From Oopsacas minuta (lineage: Eukaryota > Porifera > Hexactinellida > Lyssacinosida > Leucopsacidae), in the NCBI GenBank assembly GCA_024704765.1, contig JAKMXF010000336.1:198599-262598 (forward strand): a DNA stretch of 64,000 nucleotides, read 5' to 3'. The position numbers and the translations under genes were made by a program. The stretch's first letter is position 1. Every line of letters starts with the position of its first letter. The notes beneath the pieces are model-generated. The model saw only the letters and a list, made by a program, of their open reading frames with translations, had not been told where the DNA came from and made no database searches. Positions 60,801 to 64,000 of the stretch are shown here, in pieces.

Positions 60801-61172
60801 AGATATCCTCGTTAATCCAGTATTTTGGCTAGATGTAGTTAGACGGATATTATCTCGATCTTCGTAATTGTAAATGCGTAAATATTGGATATTTGAGGCT
60901 AATTCTATATCAATGATTAGGTTCCCGTATACTGTTGATACGTAGTTTTTGTAGACATATATTGTAGAAAATACTGTACTCTGACCGCTACAGTAGCTTA
61001 ACAAACTCTTGATGACCTGAGTTTCATTATTAGTGATGTAGCACTGTAGATAGCTACTACCATAATTACAATACCCTGCTCCATTAGAGCAATCGACAGC
61101 TTCAACCACTCCATAATAATACAAATATGTCACCAAACCTAACAACAGGCATATATTACCGAACTTCCCCAT
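57801..61172 (-). CDS. LRR-EGF receptor 3 (4 EGF modules)
   Basis: Intronless ORF of 1123 residues with the same plan as the paralogues at 7502 and 17465: signal peptide, N-terminal cysteine region, LRRs, CDCRLQW cap, four EGF modules, one transmembrane segment (about 1018-1044) and a tail ending RYQIN. It has one extra leucine-rich repeat, made by a 72-bp tandem duplication (60360-60503) repeating NKL.IIEDGTFNELSSLL. Its second and third modules (DECDEVTNC and NECTEVTNC) are very similar to each other, as expected from a recent module duplication. The N-terminal half resembles receptor 1, while the flanks and tail resemble receptor 2. The tail motif at the variable tyrosine is EIYNSI. Likely a glycosylated surface receptor; ligand unknown. 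Confidence 0.9.
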   Translation of the reverse strand: MGKFGNICLLLGLVTYLYYYGVVEAVDCSNGAGYCNYGSSYLQCYITNNETQVIKSLLSYCSGQSTVFSTIYVYKNYVSTVYGNLIIDIELASNIQYLRIYNYEDRDNIRLTTSSQNTGLTRISVSSSYHIQLEAKNFFNYFTGLKYIYLGYCISKETPSFTNLQYLSSLSVRIVGASTRTFDNTIVRELSNLVYLNFYNSDFSSITKGALDGLNSLTYLSFANNKLSIIEDGTFNELSSLLSLYLQNNKLGIIEDGTFNELSSLLQLYLQNNGIKIISNNVFEGLTELTYLNLDENPGFPIEALINTRSLRYVLLQYNEYHTLDPYVFQQMKSPSSIYLYLSDPFICDCRLQWTSMVSQYGVYISNGYCSEPNVFFQKSITDPLLYANCSQTESYQCFDKLITCPSNQVCHNTQDSYLCGCPIGYLQHSSGECVDEDECDVVTECEHTCENTEGSYHCVCDEGYKLAANGYVCDDVNECKVGNGGCEFGCGNTIGSYQCYCEQGHQLYNETHCESDIQCDVVDSSGYQENRFTCQGGFNLTITNLTCHSITEPTTPSTEQPTSCPIGYSLHNSGECKDFDECDEVTNCTYACQNTEGSYSCICEEGYKLAINGYDCEEANECQEWNGGCEFGCRNTIGSYLCYCEYGHQLINQTHCESDIQCDVVDSSGHQENRFTCQGGFNLTITNLTCQSITKQTTPSTEQPTSCPIGYSLHNSGECKDFNECTEVTNCSYACQNTEGSYNCICEEGYKLAINGYDCEDANECQEWNGGCEFGCRNTIGSYLCYCEYGHQLINQTHCESDIQCDVIDSSNNEEYQFICDGGFNLTITNFTCQSTAITMPKTSTAQSTIPPTFCPIGYSLHNSGECKDFDECNEATDCAYACENTEGSYRCACDEGYTVAANGYACDDINECQEGNGGCEFGCQNIIGSYLCYCQDGHQLINKTHCESNIQCDVVDSSYHENRFICQGGFNITIQNFSCPNVDTLGNTTHQTSDPTSSFTPRAMSTQNQFEWYQPTVILMVISLVSNVFLIFMFIALFLYFVRKVNKLQGIPKAKDTNNHRIPTAGYSNEIYNSIHGSAQPDELKKTTAIESELIEKKDPNLIAEVYPGSVQDEAVRYQIN

Positions 61173-61285
61173 AACGAATACTGATCAAATGAAATTACCT
61201 GTTGTTCAGCAAATTTGAGCAATGAGTAGGAAAAGTAATGATTATTTGAATATTTGATTATTTGAATATTTGATAAGAAACTAAC

Positions 61286-61319
61286 ATTTATACTCATTGC
61301 CGGAGCTGATATCGATATC
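61286..61319 (-). promoter_or_regulatory. TATA box plus GATATCGATATC palindrome, LRR-EGF 3
   Basis: The minus-strand TATAAAT is at 61286-61292 and the palindrome is at 61308-61319, 136 bp before the start codon. The order and spacing are the same as for the two paralogues. Confidence 0.6.
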
Positions 61320-61394
61320 TTGTTATTGGCTGGCTGATTTGGATTATAGATGATGGAACATATCTATTTCTAGTGTAATTATATATCATATATA

Positions 61395-61555
61395 TCTATA
61401 CTATTAAAACTCAATTCATCTGTGTATATGTCTAGAATTGTTAGAAGAGATTGGAAGACTCCCAGGGCTGATTTTTGGCATACAGGAGTATTGTGGGCAT
61501 GGCTTGGACTAGCTCGAGGATTGAACGAAAGTTCGCACCTATGACGAAATTATGA
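61395..61555 (+). mobile_element. 5' fragment of Helitron-like element
   Basis: Begins TCTATACTATTAAAAC and is truncated at the same point as the copy at 21419-21585. Confidence 0.7.
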
Positions 61556-61669
61556 TATTATCATATATAATCGAGTGTGGATTTCGCAAATATATGTATT
61601 ATGCATATACTTCCAAAACAAATCAATCAATAAATGTAAACATCATTACAATCTTTCATGTTTCTCCAC

Positions 61670-61806
61670 CATTCTGTATTGGTACTGTTAAACAGGTTAT
61701 CCTAGCATTTGGGTTCCAGGTAGTACTCTTACAAATCAGACTGCTTCTTGTATTCGGAGTTTAGCAAATTTGACCAAAGTTATACTTGCAGTAATTGCAT
61801 GTCATG
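61670..61806 (-). pseudogene. RBR ligase relic, C-terminal fragment
   Basis: Duplicate of the fragment at 21694-21830, with the same deletion boundary and nearly the same sequence. Confidence 0.65.
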
Positions 61807-62100
61807 TATGCATGCGGGCTCCGTGGGAATGAAATTTCCATCTTATGCACACAGCATTCTCATAGTTATAGGATTCCTATCACAGTATTTCCTATTGCAA
61901 ACTGATAGGAAAATACTAAGTATTCTCCTACCCATTCCATACTTGCCAACCTGAGTGAAGGAAATTTTGTGACAGAAATATGTATTTTGTGGGACATCGT
62001 GAGATGCAGCATTTGCATTAGACTGGACTACAAAAAACGGGACAATTATGTGAAATTCTAATTTTAGAATATTTCAGATGTAATGATGCTTTCGGTAAAC

Positions 62101-62519
62101 AACCCTCAGGTAAATTGTCTTATCTGTACAAAGAATATGAGTAAACCCTATCTCTTCTGTTGGTATTGTCTCGGAGAGGGGAAAAGTTCCCTAACTGAAT
62201 ACAAAACTGTGGGAATTAAAACTGCAAGAAAGCTAAGATTATACAGCTAGAGTCTGCACCAAAGATTGATTTCAGAGATAATACAGGCAAAACAGTCAAA
62301 GTTCCTAGAATAATAGCCTGTCCTAAATGCACAACTGTAGTTGAACATAATGGCGGTTGCAACGAGATGACATGCGATCACTGCAAGTATAAATTTCTGG
62401 AAATTTGTTCTATTTGCTTAACTCCGACTAAAGAAGCAGTCTAATTTGTAAGAGTAATACCTGGAGCACAAATGCTACGATAACCTGTTTCCCACCACCA
62501 ATACACATCAACATATGAT
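62101..62519 (+). pseudogene. RBR ligase relic, IBR-RING2 part
   Basis: Duplicate of the relic at 22121-22533 but with different damage. A deletion in the AATACAAAACTG stretch (about 62203) shifts the frame, a further small deletion lies near 62432, and WK of the IBR is altered by substitutions. It does not carry the TAG stop of copy A. The NGGCNEM motif is still readable. Not functional. Confidence 0.8.
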
Positions 62520-62992
62520 ATTTATTCTTCGATTTATTTGTTAAGGTTCAACTAGGCTTAAAATCTGTATTCTTTCCATTTATACATTGTTTTGGACTTT
62601 TGGCCAGTAATGTATTCTAGTTACTTACTACTTCTAAGCTATGTACGCTCACACGCTATGAATTATATACAAACTAATGTACCGAATAATGGAAAATAGC
62701 CATATATGTTTGTAGAAAGCCTAAAACGTAACCACAAATAACAATATAATCAAAGGCGCTAACTTATAATACTTTCGCCGTAACCCAGTTTGAGAACCAC
62801 TGATCTACATCGTATAAGAATACATGATGAGCTAGCTATAATATCGTATACATTTACGCTATAAATAGATAAATTCCACCAACCAACTCAAAGATATCAT
62901 ATTCAAACACGTGTTATACTCTAACATATACTATACTTTATGTATTTTCTAACATATACTCCCATCTATAAAGTGCTCTGCCAAGACATTCC

Positions 62993-63667
62993 TCAAATTT
63001 GCTGAATATTAGGTAAGTGAATTTGTGAATATTCAATCAGTATTTATTCTGAGGACAAATCGGTAGAGGCGGTGGATTGCAGCAATTTACTGTTATTATA
63101 ATAGTTTGTATCTTGAGTGTTTCCTTTACAATAATGATACGGGATTGATTAGAATTCTGTTAAAGAATTGCAGTATCCTGAACACTGCGATAGACTACAT
63201 GATGTGTATAAACACTATTATCCACCAACATATGGCCATTTAATCATTGATATTGACTTACCTACAAGTATTCATACAATATTTGGTCAGAACGTTGGGT
63301 TAAATTGGTTAACCAGTTTTGCACATGTTGTATTCGAATCGCAAAACTTTTTCAACAACTTTCAAGTTCTCCAGCATATATACATGAGCAATCTTATTCT
63401 AAAATAGACACAATAGTTCACGAATCTAGAATATCTGAACATTTTCGAAAGTTTACATGATTTGACATCATTAGACATATCTGAGAGTCCAGAGTTTTCT
63501 ATTATAACACTGCTACATGCAAGATCTCTCGATATTCTATACTTACAATAGTTATAGAACGCTTCACTCGTGTATATTCCAACAAATGAATTCATTAAGA
63601 TATCTGTGTCCGGATAATCCATTTACTATGGAGTAATTCGATCCATCAATTTATCACAAATCCATAA
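62993..63667 (+). pseudogene. Degenerate LRR-receptor relic
   Basis: After a promoter-like stretch shared with 22960-23130, the plus strand reads VEAVDCSN. Then, in shifted frames, it reads YNNDTGLIRILLKNCS, YGHLIIDIDLP, ESQNFFNNF, SPEFSI..LLHARSLDILYL and finally LYSNC. These match the LRR half of the LRR-EGF proteins in order (for example NNDTQVIKSLLSNCS and ESGNFFNYF). Several stops, frameshifts and a missing central LRR block show it is broken. No EGF modules follow; the homology ends at the LRR cap and continues into the open frame below. Confidence 0.7.
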
Positions 63668-64000
63668 CTATATTCAAATTGCTTCATTCATGCAAATAAT
63701 ACGAATGATGAGAGTTTGCCATCTTTAGCTTCTATTGATATTGATATAGATCGTAAATTTGAACTCAGCGAACTATCAGGTATCATGATGGGGAAGCTTA
63801 TAAGAGGCATATTCGTTATACTTCTAATTATTCTAGGTTGTGTGTGTATAATATCTGGTATTATTCCAAGTTCTCAATATTTGTCAGTAAATATACTAAT
63901 CAATACAAGTATGTTCAGTACTTGTAATAGTTTCGAATTTGATACAGGTAGCATTACTAATAGGAGAAGATGTATAAATTTGTATCTGTTGGCAGTTAGT
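63668..64000 (+). CDS. Partial membrane ORF at the window edge
   Basis: An open frame runs from 63668 (after a TAA) to the window end with no stop. The first ATG is at 63785, giving at least 72 codons. It begins LYSNC, in line with the end of the LRR cap in the relic before it, then an acidic Ser/Ile/Asp stretch. A strong hydrophobic segment (GIFVILLIILGCVCIISGII) follows the ATG, then a loop with an NTS sequon and cysteines. It could be the start of a separate multi-pass protein, or the membrane part of an LRR receptor lacking EGF modules. Not recognised; the rest lies outside the window. Confidence 0.45.

Larger units (their letters stand above)
57320..63100. repeat. Segmental duplication, copy B
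   Basis: Collinear with 16940-23210 and in the same orientation, about 5.8 kb. It carries LRR-EGF receptor 3 with one module fewer than copy A, the same truncated Helitron, the same two RBR relics and the LRR-receptor relic. Shared internal truncations show these predate the duplication. The two copies flank the whole usherin region. Confidence 0.85.

Noticed and set aside
1-64000. Prokaryotic features: operons, ribosome binding sites, CRISPR arrays
   Set aside because: The genes have spliceosomal introns and animal domain architectures. The only short-period direct repeats are microsatellites and receptor modules.

Overview
Eukaryotic, animal-type nuclear DNA. The sequence is AT-rich, genes have GT-AG introns, and the gene content is metazoan: usherin, a FADD-like death adaptor, calcium-binding EGF receptors, RBR ubiquitin ligases and a CNC-like bZIP. 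No bacterial or viral gene organisation is visible. The mix of a conserved usherin with expanded, intronless receptor families and many small DNA transposons suggests a marine invertebrate. A sponge is my best guess, but nothing in the window proves it.

Layout. 0-15.5 kb: a truncated RBR copy (+), an intronless multi-pass membrane gene (+), a two-exon FADD-like gene (-), LRR-EGF receptor 1 (-) and a three-exon UBL-RBR ligase gene (-). 15.5-23.2 kb: a Helitron, then LRR-EGF receptor 2 (-) followed by broken RBR copies and the 5' end of another LRR receptor (+). 23.5-26.4 kb: an inverted fragment plus an intact copy of the multi-pass family. 28.0-53.2 kb: 26 consecutive exons of an usherin (USH2A-like) gene, with a bZIP gene nested in intron 1 and many small transposons in its introns. 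54-57 kb: a frameshifted member of the multi-pass family, an inverted fragment of the same family and a transposon. 57.3-63.1 kb: a second copy of the 17-23 kb segment carrying LRR-EGF receptor 3, then an LRR-receptor relic that runs into an open membrane ORF at the window edge.

How the genes may work together. The LRR-EGF proteins are secretory-pathway type I membrane receptors with 3, 5 and 4 copies of one extracellular module. They share a promoter block (12-bp palindrome plus TATA box). They sit beside UBL-RBR ligase genes or relics, and in one case near a FADD-like adaptor. Receptor, ubiquitin ligase and death adaptor together would fit an immune or self-recognition cluster. That is inference from gene content and position; no functional link is visible in the sequence. 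Usherin looks like an unrelated resident gene lying between the two copies of the duplicated segment. Spliced genes were assembled by eye from splice sites, reading phase and homology, and need transcript support.
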